From WJLY01 sp964562405 (lineage in GTDB: Bacteria > Joyebacterota > Joyebacteria > Joyebacterales > Joyebacteraceae), in NCBI GenBank assembly GCA_964562405.1, contig CAZLTC010000070.1, forward strand, positions 1 through 12,925: 12,925 bases of DNA, written 5' to 3'. The notes beneath the pieces are model-generated. The model made no database searches and was not told the origin of the DNA. It saw only the letters and a list, made by a program, of their open reading frames with translations. The position numbers and the translations under genes are program-made. Each line of letters starts with the position of its first letter. Position 1 is the first letter of the stretch. Shown here in pieces: positions 6,872 through 12,925 of the stretch.

Positions 6872-8290
6872 ATGAGCAGACCGAAGCTCCAGATCATCGT
6901 CCTCTTTCAGAACCTCGGCGACCAGGAGGCCTACTACGCGCGTTCGCCCGCGCCACCTCTCTCCGGAGCGCTTGTCGCCGGCCTGACGCCGCCCATCGTC
7001 GACGTGGAACTACTGCACGAGATGGTCAGGCCGATCGACTACGAGACCGACGCCGACTTCATAGCGCTCAGTTTCATGGACTTCTGCGCCCCGCACGCCT
7101 ACGACGTCGCCGCACGGTTTCGCAAAGCGGGCAAGACGGTCGTCGCAGGAGGCAAATGGGTCTCGACATTCCCGGACGAGGCCGCGCCGCACTTCGACTC
7201 CATCGTCGTGGGGGAGGCCGAGCGCATCTGGCCGGAGGTAGTCGAGGATCTCGTGGCCGGGCGGCTCAGGGGACGCTACGACGCGCCGTTCGCTCCTCCG
7301 CTCGACGGCATCCCGCCACCTCGCTACGACCTCATCGAGCCCGAGTTTGACGTCCCGGTCGTCACCGAGGCGACCCGCGGGTGCCCCTACGACTGCAGCT
7401 TCTGCCAGCTCACTATCCGGAGAGGCCCTTTCAGGACGCGCCCGGTCGGGGACGTCATCAACGACCTGACCGCCACATCGGCGCTTCCTCTACACAAGCG
7501 CAAGTTCGCGATGCTCTACGATAACAATCTCGGCGGCGACCTCGGGTATGCGAAGGAGCTGCTCACTGAGATCGCGAAGCTCAAACTCTGGGCGCTCGGA
7601 ACCCAGTTCAGCTTCGACTGCCTGCACGACGACGAGTACGTGGACCTGCTGGCGAAGGCGAACTGCACGCTCGCGTTCATAGGTCTCGAGTCGCTGAGTG
7701 AGCCCAGCCTGGCGTCGGTCCACAAGAAGCAGAACAAGGTGGAGGAGTACAAGGAGCTCTTCGAGAAGCTCAAGCACCACGGGATCATGACGATGACGGG
7801 ACTCATGCTGGCCCTGGACGAGGACACCCCGGAGTACTACGAGAGCCTCCCGAAACACATAGACGAGATAGATCCCAGCGTCATCCTGCTGTCCATCTCC
7901 ATTCCCATCCCGGGTACCCCGTTCCACAAGAAAGCGCTCGAGGAGGGGCGCATAATCGATACGGACCTCTCGCACTACGAGGGCGACCACCTTGTGATCA
8001 CACCGAGGCTCGTCACCCCCGAACAGGTGTTCGACGCGTTCCAGCGCGTCAACAGGTCGTTCTACTCCAGGGGGAAGATCGCGAGGAGATGGGCCAGCCT
8101 CATCCACAGCTACAGGCGGGCCGGCAACCCGCTGACGTGGTGTTTTCATGCGGGCGTGATGTCCTACGTGTATCTCAAGCTCTCGGTCTTCCAGCGAGAC
8201 CACGCCGAGCAGCGCGTCTATCCTCTGCAGGCGTCGAGAGCATTTTCGGAGAAGACCGGGCCCACGACGGGGCCCGGCGGTCCGCGCTGA
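6872..8290 (+). CDS. B12-binding-domain-type radical SAM enzyme
   Basis: A 472-residue radical S-adenosylmethionine enzyme. The 4Fe-4S cluster motif CPYDCSFC has Cys 171, 175 and 178, preceded by TEATRG as in many B12-binding radical SAM proteins. Residues 1-~135 form a Rossmann-like domain; GGKWVSTFPDEAAPHFD and VVGEAERIWPE match the pattern of the cobalamin-binding N-terminal domains, but the DxHxxG motif of base-off cobalamin binding is absent. A Trp/Tyr-rich C-terminal region follows the barrel. ATG 6872 is chosen because GGGGAG lies 5 nt upstream; an open frame running back to 6470 overlaps the reductase gene. Relatives methylate, cyclise or couple unactivated carbons, some in lipids such as hopanoids and archaeal tetraethers. 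Its operon position makes a lipid substrate plausible, but no specific reaction can be assigned. Confidence 0.85.
   Translation: MSRPKLQIIVLFQNLGDQEAYYARSPAPPLSGALVAGLTPPIVDVELLHEMVRPIDYETDADFIALSFMDFCAPHAYDVAARFRKAGKTVVAGGKWVSTFPDEAAPHFDSIVVGEAERIWPEVVEDLVAGRLRGRYDAPFAPPLDGIPPPRYDLIEPEFDVPVVTEATRGCPYDCSFCQLTIRRGPFRTRPVGDVINDLTATSALPLHKRKFAMLYDNNLGGDLGYAKELLTEIAKLKLWALGTQFSFDCLHDDEYVDLLAKANCTLAFIGLESLSEPSLASVHKKQNKVEEYKELFEKLKHHGIMTMTGLMLALDEDTPEYYESLPKHIDEIDPSVILLSISIPIPGTPFHKKALEEGRIIDTDLSHYEGDHLVITPRLVTPEQVFDAFQRVNRSFYSRGKIARRWASLIHSYRRAGNPLTWCFHAGVMSYVYLKLSVFQRDHAEQRVYPLQASRAFSEKTGPTTGPGGPR
8256..8277 (+). promoter_or_regulatory. Strong hairpin at the 3' end of the radical SAM gene
   Basis: A perfect 8-bp stem (CCGGGCCC and GGGCCCGG) with a 6-nt loop (ACGACG) lies within the last codons of the radical SAM gene, about 40 nt before the next start codon. 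It has the same stem and loop lengths as the hairpin at 2000-2021. No U-run follows. Confidence 0.4.
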
Positions 8291-8316
8291 CCGCGCGGGA
8301 AAAGGAGGGTCACGCA

Positions 8317-8706
8317 ATGAAGCGCCTTGCCCGTCCGGTTCTCTTGATCGCTGCCGTGGTGGAGTTCGTCCTTCGCGGCATTCCGGCGCTCTTTGGTTCG
8401 CCCGCGATAGCGAGGCTGTTCGGCCTCGAGTACCTGCCCGGTTTCATACCGTACGTCCACGCCTTCGGAGCGGTCATGATCTGCCTGGGAGTGCTCTTCT
8501 TCTTCGCAGCCCGTGAGCCCGAGAGGCACCTGCTGGTCGTCAACGTAGCCATCCTGCGATTCGCGCTCGGGATCGCCGCGCAGTTCGGTTCCTACTTCCA
8601 GCTTGGGGCTCTGAACTACTTCTGGTGGACACACATGACAATAGACATCGTTCTGCTCGTTCTGCTTGTGATCGCGAGGAGGGGCCTGACGTCGTCCGAG
8701 CAGTAG
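8317..8706 (+). CDS. Small four-helix integral membrane protein of unknown function
   Basis: A 129-residue hydrophobic protein with four likely membrane helices at about 6-24, 44-64, 71-92 and 104-120. A charged loop (AAREPER) lies between helices 2 and 3, and the C-terminus is RRGLTSSEQ. The start ATG has AGGAGG (8303-8308) 8 nt upstream, a near-ideal ribosome site, whereas the longer open frame from 8089 overlaps the radical SAM gene. It follows that gene by 26 nt and is the last gene of the rightward operon. The size and layout recall small DoxX-like or DUF4345-like membrane proteins, but I see no diagnostic motif. Its stop lies only 12 bp from the stop of the convergent Ig-repeat gene. 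Confidence 0.8.
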   Translation: MKRLARPVLLIAAVVEFVLRGIPALFGSPAIARLFGLEYLPGFIPYVHAFGAVMICLGVLFFFAAREPERHLLVVNVAILRFALGIAAQFGSYFQLGALNYFWWTHMTIDIVLLVLLVIARRGLTSSEQ

Positions 8707-8718
8707 GTGGCCCGTTCT

Positions 8719-10009
8719 CTAGCTCCCCGATATCCGAACCGTCGCGTAGTCCCAGTAGACGCGTCCGTTGTACTCCGCGCCCGCGAGGACCGTCGTCCGT
8801 CGCGAATGGCCCTGAGGCAGCGATTCGGTCGCGATGAAGAGACCCGACGGGTCGATCATTCCCACCACCGAGTCGGACACCCTCCACTCGAGCGGCAGGT
8901 CCACCGGCTCTCCGTCTGTCGCGAACACCCCGGCCGTGAACTGGTAGCTTTCTCCCTCGGCGACCGTGACCGACTTGGGTGACAGGCGGACGGTGAGCTC
9001 CGGGTCCGGCAGGTCGATCACGACGGCGGCGGATCCGCGGAAGACGCCTCCGTTTCCGACGCGAGCCTCGGCGACGATCGTCCCGCGAGGCCGCTGCCAC
9101 GAGTTGGCGTCCACGTTGAGGTCGGAGGCCGTGAACACGCCTTCCGGCGAGATGTGGCCGATGTGCTGCGGCGCGACGTTCCACGTCACGGGGAGACCGA
9201 CGTCCTGGCCGTCCGGGCCGAGCACCACGGCTTCGAATTCCATCGACCCCGACGGAGGCACCACAGCGAAGGCCGGCTTGACCATCACGCGCACCGGCTG
9301 CCCCTGGACGCGCACTTGCACGTGAGCCCGGTCGCTCAGCGTGGAGCCGTTGTCGAGCGTGGCCCGCGCTCCGATGACGCCCTCGTGAGGTCCGAACTCG
9401 TCGGACGCGGGATTCTCGTACTCCGGGTTCGCGGTGAAGAGCCCATCCGGGGTGATCGTGCCGAGGTCCTCCGGGAAGACGGCCCACTCGGTGGTCCAGT
9501 CAAGAGGTTCCTCGGCGCCGATCACCCTGGTCTCGAACTGAATGTCCTGCCCGGGTGCGACGACCGGGCTGTGCGGATACACGCGCAGCTTCATCGCCGG
9601 CCCGCCGTCACGAACGATGACTCGCGCGGCGTCGGAGGCCACCCCCGAGCTGGTCTCGATGGAGGCCACCACGGCTCCCATCCACACGCCGCCGGACGCG
9701 GGATCCGGCATCTCGTCCGACGCGGTGAAGACGCCCGTACGGTCGATGGAACCGATCCACTCCGGACGGACCGTCCACTCGACGGGAGCGTCGAGAGGTT
9801 CCCCGCCTGGGCCCTCAACGACGGCCTCGAACTGCACGTCTCCGCCCGCTAGCACGGCGGCCTCGCGAGGCCTCACGCGCACGCGCACGCCGGCGGGTCC
9901 GGCCTCGCGAATCTCCACGCTGGCGAACCCGCGAGCCGGGCCGTCCACCGTGGCGACCGTGGCCACGAGCTTGCCGACGGCCTCGTCCGGGCCGGCCGTG
10001 AAGCTGCCG
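8719..10009 (-). CDS. Tandem Ig-like (bacterial Ig/BIG-type) repeat protein, C-terminal part, truncated by the assembly gap
   Basis: About 429 residues remain of a protein read from the gap leftwards. It is built of Ig-like beta-sandwich repeats of 92-100 residues: an incomplete one (9889-10008), then four full ones at 9595-9888, 9295-9594, 8998-9294 and 8722-8997. Each repeat has the pattern P...V..G....F.A.V, then a V-x-W-x-V segment, then G-x-I-x-P-x-G-x-F-T-A, then a strand ending A-x-V-x-V. There is no membrane segment, anchor motif or catalytic motif in the visible part, and the protein ends in ATVRISGS. Such repeats are usual in exported stalk or adhesive proteins. It may be the continuation of the anti-sigma-like protein on the other side of the gap. 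Joining the two needs a true gap length of 2 modulo 3; the 100 Ns do not satisfy this, but 100 is a conventional placeholder. Confidence 0.8.
8722..9888 (-). repeat. Array of four Ig-like domain repeats
   Basis: Four full repeats of 98, 100, 99 and 92 residues, recognised by the recurring core V-x-W-x-V ... G-x-I-x-x-x-G-x-F-T-A (the last copy reads LFIA). DNA conservation is low, so the duplications are old; a fragment of a fifth unit precedes them at the gap edge. The array probably continues into the gap. Confidence 0.85.
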
Positions 10010-10109
10010 NNNNNNNNNNNNNNNNNNNNNNNNNNNNNNNNNNNNNNNNNNNNNNNNNNNNNNNNNNNNNNNNNNNNNNNNNNNNNNNNNNNNNNNNNNN
10101 NNNNNNNNN
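10010..10109. other. Assembly gap (100 N)
   Basis: Exactly 100 unknown bases, the conventional placeholder for a scaffold join of unknown length. It interrupts coding sequence on the minus strand. Any reading frame drawn across it is artificial. Confidence 0.99.
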
Positions 10110-10679
10110 TCCGTTGAGCGTGTAGAAGAGCCACGATACGTCTCTGAGCTTCACACCGGAGCCGTCGCTTATCTCTATCGTCACGATGTGCTCTCCCTCG
10201 TCGAACCTGTCAGGAGGGGAGTACATGATGTAGCTGTCGGTGATCTCCGCGAGGCCGGTCACGTCGCGTTCGTCGACGTACAGCCTCACGATACCACCCT
10301 CTATCGGCGGGTATATCGAGGCGACGATCTCGACGTTGCCGGCACTCACGACCGAGTTGTCGGCAGGGGTTATCGGATCGATCGACGAGGAAGCAAGCTG
10401 CATGTCAGGCACGGTCTGAACCGTTTGGGAGACGCGTCCGTAGTGCACGGCCACGAGCGCAAGTGCGGCGACGCACACCGCCGCCACGCTCCAGGCGAGC
10501 CGAGGCGAACGGAGCCTGGCGCGCCAGACTCCCCGGCCTTCCGCCTCCCTGAGCCTGGCGAGCAGCCTCGTCCTGTAGAAGGGAGGAAGATCGACCGTGT
10601 CGAGTTGCTGAAGGAGTTCCTCGACACGTTCGTCGCCCATCTTCGTACTGCGTCTCTCATCGCTCTGGTTGCTTCTCAT
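10110..10679 (-). CDS. Anti-sigma factor-like single-pass membrane protein with Ig-like ectodomain (3' truncated by gap)
   Basis: 190 residues are visible. Residues 1-60 are charged and predicted cytoplasmic, with a short helical LPPFYRTRLLARLREAE segment; 61-79 form one membrane helix; from about 100 there is an extracytoplasmic Ig-like domain that ends near SWLFYTLNG at the gap. The gene starts within the stop of the ECF sigma gene (TGATG, one-base overlap) behind AGGGGAAGG, so the two are translationally coupled, the standard arrangement for a sigma/anti-sigma pair. The zinc-type HxxxCxxC motif of common anti-sigma domains is absent; the only Cys (69) is in the membrane helix. The role is therefore inferred from position and topology rather than from a recognised anti-sigma domain. 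It may continue into the Ig-repeat array after the gap. The Ig-like domain matches the one at the visible start of the beta-barrel protein. Confidence 0.72.
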
Positions 10680-11188
10680 CAGACCTTCCCCTCGAGGAGT
10701 TGGGCGAGCATCGTCTTCGCTCTGGCTATCCTCGACTTCACGGTCCCCAGCGTGCATCCGGCCGTCTCGGCGATCTCTTCGTAGCTGAGCTCGTCGATGT
10801 AGCGAAGGGTGATGGCCTCGCCGAAGACCTGCGGTAGCCGCGCGATGGCCTGCCTCAGTACGAGCGCCCGTTCTTTCTCGATGACGGCGCGGTCTCCGGA
10901 GCTTGGTACGGAGACCCTGGGAGGCTCCGCCTCGAAATGCTCCCGCCAGAGCTCCGCCCTGCGCGCGGTCTTTCGATACCTCTTCTTGAGCGTGTTGACC
11001 GCGATGCGATAGAGCCATGTGAACGGGTCAGAGTCGCCGCGAAACCGTGGGTATGCCCTCATCGCTTTGATGAAAGCTTCCTCTGTGAGGTCCAGCGCCT
11101 CGTGGTAGTCACCGGTCATTCCGTACATGACGTTGAAGAGCCTCCTGTCGTAGCGAGCGACGATGTCCTCGAAATCAGGCTTCGCCAT
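10679..11188 (-). CDS. ECF-type RNA polymerase sigma factor (sigma-70 family)
   Basis: A 169-residue alternative sigma factor. Region 2 spans about 5-70: RLFNVMYGMTGDYHEALDLT, then EEAFIKAMRAYPRFRGDSDPFTWLYRIAVNTL, containing the conserved D-x-T-E-E-x-F and F-x-T/W-L-Y-R-I-A-x-N signatures of region 2.2-2.4. Region 4 spans about 112-165, including LPQVFGEAITLRYIDELSYEEIAE and the helix-turn-helix GCTLGTVKSRIARAK. Region 3 is absent, as in the ECF group. The start ATG has GGAGGAAG about 4-8 nt upstream. It is followed by an overlapping anti-sigma-like membrane gene and preceded by a 76-bp spacer holding a candidate ECF promoter, so autoregulation is likely. The trigger is probably an envelope signal, given the Ig-like ectodomain of the partner. 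Confidence 0.95.
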   Translation of the reverse strand: MAKPDFEDIVARYDRRLFNVMYGMTGDYHEALDLTEEAFIKAMRAYPRFRGDSDPFTWLYRIAVNTLKKRYRKTARRAELWREHFEAEPPRVSVPSSGDRAVIEKERALVLRQAIARLPQVFGEAITLRYIDELSYEEIAETAGCTLGTVKSRIARAKTMLAQLLEGKV

Positions 11189-11216
11189 CTACTTCCTCCG
11201 AAGGCCTTTCCATCTC

Positions 11217-11245
11217 TTAGAGGCTGTGCGGGCGCCGCTTGTTCC
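11217..11245 (-). promoter_or_regulatory. Candidate autoregulated ECF sigma promoter
   Basis: On the minus strand GGAACAA (11245-11239) is followed after 17 nt by TCTAA (11221-11217). This resembles the RpoE-type ECF consensus of GGAACTT, 15-17 nt, then TCnAA. It lies about 28 nt upstream of the sigma factor's start codon and just after the stop of the preceding gene. ECF sigma factors commonly transcribe their own genes from such sites. Confidence 0.5.
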
Positions 11246-11257
11246 CGGCCGCCTCTA
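11218..11257 (-). repeat. Inverted repeat enclosing the candidate ECF promoter
   Basis: A 7-bp perfect inverted repeat (TAGAGGC at 11218-11224 and GCCTCTA at 11251-11257) is separated by 26 bp. The -10-like TCTAA overlaps one arm and the -35-like element lies in the spacer. It could be an operator or a weak 3' structure for the beta-barrel gene, which ends 8 bp away; no U-tract supports a terminator. Confidence 0.35.
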
Positions 11258-11264
11258 GCCTCCG

Positions 11265-12925
11265 CTAGAACGAGTGACCGAGGCTCACCATAAACACGTG
11301 CTCCGTGTGCGTCTGCTCGGGCTCCTCCCGGTCGTCGCGGTCGATGAGCCAGTACTCCGCGTGCAGGTCGTATTCTCCCGCCACGAGGCGTGTCGCCAAC
11401 GTATACTGCACCCGCGTGTAGTCCCACGTGCTGCCGTCGATGCCCAGCGCCCAGCGGGCTCCCGCTCTCACCGTCCAGACGCGCGGCCTCACCTCGCAGC
11501 GTATCTCCCCGGATGCCGTCCACGTGTCGGCCGTCTCGGGGGAGCGGGATCGCGACCACGAGCCGTTGCTCAGGACCCGCACCGGTCCGCGCCTCCATGA
11601 TCCGCCGAGCGAGCCGTACGAGTACGCATAGTCGTAGGTGTCGTAAGGGACGCGGTCGTGCCTGGCAACGGCGTAGGCACGCGCAAGTCCGCCCCCGGCA
11701 TCCCACGAGAGCTCGGACCTGCCGTACACCCTGAGACCGTATTCGTCCGGCGACTGCTGCAGGCCGCCCGTGAACGCCTCCGCCCATCCCGACAGCCTGA
11801 GCGGCTCGAGCGGCCGACACGCGAACTCGAGTTCCAGCGACTCCTCCCCAGGGCCCGTATCGAAACTCCCGGCCGAGTAGTAGTCCAGGCTGCAGGAGAC
11901 GTACTCCAGGGACACCCTGTTGTCCAGACCCTTCTCAAGGCCGGCCGAGGCGCGCGCGCAGACGCCGTCGCCCTCGTAGTCTCCCGAAGACGAGCTTCGC
12001 GCCACCTCCAGCTCACCCCTCAGGATGCCGTGCTTCGCGCGGATGACACCTGCGGTCGCGTGGTTGCGGAGAGGCTCTGTGATGCGTTGTTCCTCGGGGA
12101 CCGACTGCTCTCGGTCGAGGACGGACACGTGGACGAGCGACGCCTGCAGCCCGTCGTTCCATGCGTACGTCGCCTCGCCGCCGAGCGCGAAACGCGAGTA
12201 GATCCCGAAGCCGGCCAGCGTGTCCGACTCGCTGATCCTCATGCCCAGCAGCGTCGCCGACGCCCCGCCCGCGCTCGCTTCCAGCACGGCCCCAAGCCCG
12301 GATGCCCAGTCGAGCGTCGTGGCCGAGAGCGAGGGGAACACGCTTCCGCACTCGAGACCGAGGGAGCGGTTGCGTGCCTCCACGCGCCAGTCCAGTTCGT
12401 CGTTGTAGAGCGGGTTGTGTTGTGCGGTCACGAGGAATGAACCGTCTCCGCGGGAGCCCGACGCGTAGAAGTCGACCGTGGGGCGGCTGGTCTCCTCGTA
12501 CGTGAGAAAGACGTCGAGCGAGTCGGACTCCGTAGTGTCGGCCGTCACGTACGCCCACCCGACCTCGATGTTACCAGATACGTCCCAGCGCTCGGATGTA
12601 GGAACGGTGCCCTCGGACGGCCACCTCAGCGAGCGAGCGGTGACATCGAGCGACGTCGCGTCCAGGACACCCGCGTTGGGGGCGGGCATCTCGTTCATGA
12701 AGAAGACCCATGAGGCCTCGGCGGAACCGGACGCGTCTATCGCCGACACGGTGACCCTGTGCGCTCCGTCGGCCATCCCGCCGGGCAGGTCGAGCACGAG
12801 AGCGTCGGGGGACAACTCGGCGGCGTCCGTCATATCGGCCCCGTCGAGCGTCACGAGAACGTCCCACGGCGCGGTTAGCGGTGGGACGAACACGACGGCC
12901 ACCGTCGGCGTCGGCACGTCGACGA
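11265..12925 (-). CDS. Outer-membrane beta-barrel protein with N-terminal Ig-like domain (5' partial)
   Basis: At least 550 residues, with the frame open to the window edge; the GTG at 12917 is internal, because in-frame Val-Asp codons precede it. The first ~76 visible residues form an Ig-like domain (VTLDGADMT, then GAHRVTVSAIDASGSAEASW, then VFFMN). The remainder is rich in alternating hydrophobic and polar strands with many Tyr/Trp/Arg (for example GEATYAWNDGLQASLVHVSV, and YAVARHDRVPYDTYDYAYSY). It ends in VFMVSLGHSF, whose terminal Phe is the typical signal for outer-membrane barrel insertion. No TonB box, plug domain or enzymatic motif is visible, and a signal peptide would lie outside the window. 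It precedes the ECF sigma/anti-sigma pair on the same strand, so it may be the partner or target of that system. Its exact function (channel, adhesin or structural protein) cannot be named. Confidence 0.8.
   Translation of the reverse strand, partial: VDVPTPTVAVVFVPPLTAPWDVLVTLDGADMTDAAELSPDALVLDLPGGMADGAHRVTVSAIDASGSAEASWVFFMNEMPAPNAGVLDATSLDVTARSLRWPSEGTVPTSERWDVSGNIEVGWAYVTADTTESDSLDVFLTYEETSRPTVDFYASGSRGDGSFLVTAQHNPLYNDELDWRVEARNRSLGLECGSVFPSLSATTLDWASGLGAVLEASAGGASATLLGMRISESDTLAGFGIYSRFALGGEATYAWNDGLQASLVHVSVLDREQSVPEEQRITEPLRNHATAGVIRAKHGILRGELEVARSSSSGDYEGDGVCARASAGLEKGLDNRVSLEYVSCSLDYYSAGSFDTGPGEESLELEFACRPLEPLRLSGWAEAFTGGLQQSPDEYGLRVYGRSELSWDAGGGLARAYAVARHDRVPYDTYDYAYSYGSLGGSWRRGPVRVLSNGSWSRSRSPETADTWTASGEIRCEVRPRVWTVRAGARWALGIDGSTWDYTRVQYTLATRLVAGEYDLHAEYWLIDRDDREEPEQTHTEHVFMVSLGHSF

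Noticed and set aside
8089..8316. Longer membrane protein beginning at 8089
   Set aside because: It overlaps the radical SAM gene in another frame; AGGAGG before ATG 8317 and the start of the hydrophobic region support the shorter form.
7490..8317. 275-residue antisense open frame opposite the radical SAM gene
   Set aside because: Long antisense frames are expected at this GC content; its composition shows no domain and the plus-strand motifs are unambiguous.
8719..9888. CRISPR-like or mobile repeat array
   Set aside because: The repeats are ~300 bp, diverged at DNA level and in frame; they are protein domains, not spacers or transposon ends.
9873..10134. Continuous reading frames drawn through the N run
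   Set aside because: The Ns are a placeholder of unknown true length, so translation across them is meaningless.
11218..11257. Rho-independent terminator after the beta-barrel gene
   Set aside because: The inverted repeat is followed by AGAGATGG rather than a U-tract and has a 26-nt spacer.
11658..12440. 260-residue plus-strand open frame opposite the beta-barrel gene
   Set aside because: It is Arg-rich with no ribosome site or motif; the minus strand encodes a coherent barrel ending in Phe.

Overview
The window is GC-rich, gene-dense bacterial DNA with almost no intergenic space. A C-terminal outer-membrane-type beta-barrel protein and an ECF sigma/anti-sigma pair indicate a didermic (Gram-negative-type) bacterium. 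A 100-base run of N (10010-10109) shows this is a scaffolded draft or metagenome assembly. The phylum cannot be fixed from the sequence; repeated Ig-like modules in envelope proteins would suit an FCB-type or other poorly cultured lineage, but that is a guess.

Plus strand, 1-8706: eight genes in one tight unidirectional run, probably an operon that begins before the window. In order: a serine palmitoyltransferase-like alpha-oxoamine synthase (5' end missing), a UbiA-family membrane prenyltransferase with an altered first metal-binding motif, a diacylglycerol/sphingosine kinase-family lipid kinase, a ThiL-like (AIR synthase-related) kinase, a long-chain acyl-CoA/acyl-ACP synthetase, a classical short-chain dehydrogenase, a B12-binding-domain-type radical SAM enzyme, and a four-helix small membrane protein. 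Four of these match sphingoid-base chemistry: acyl activation, condensation with an amino acid, 3-keto reduction, and phosphorylation of a lipid alcohol. I infer a sphingolipid-like or other aminolipid pathway carrying extra tailoring enzymes. No ceramide N-acyltransferase is recognisable inside the window. Three hairpins with 6-nt loops sit at or just before gene junctions.

Minus strand, 12925-8719: a leftward cluster that converges with the lipid operon, with only 12 bp between the two stop codons. It holds the C-terminal part of an Ig-domain plus beta-barrel outer-membrane protein, then an ECF sigma factor with a good candidate autoregulatory promoter, then a coupled anti-sigma-like single-pass membrane protein whose outer part is an Ig-like domain, then the assembly gap, then at least four tandem Ig-like repeats ending at 8719. 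The anti-sigma-like protein and the repeat array may be one protein split by the gap. Its Ig-like domain is visibly homologous to the one at the head of the beta-barrel protein.

No RNA genes, CRISPR arrays, insertion sequences or integrase genes were seen. No stretch over 300 bases is without a gene.
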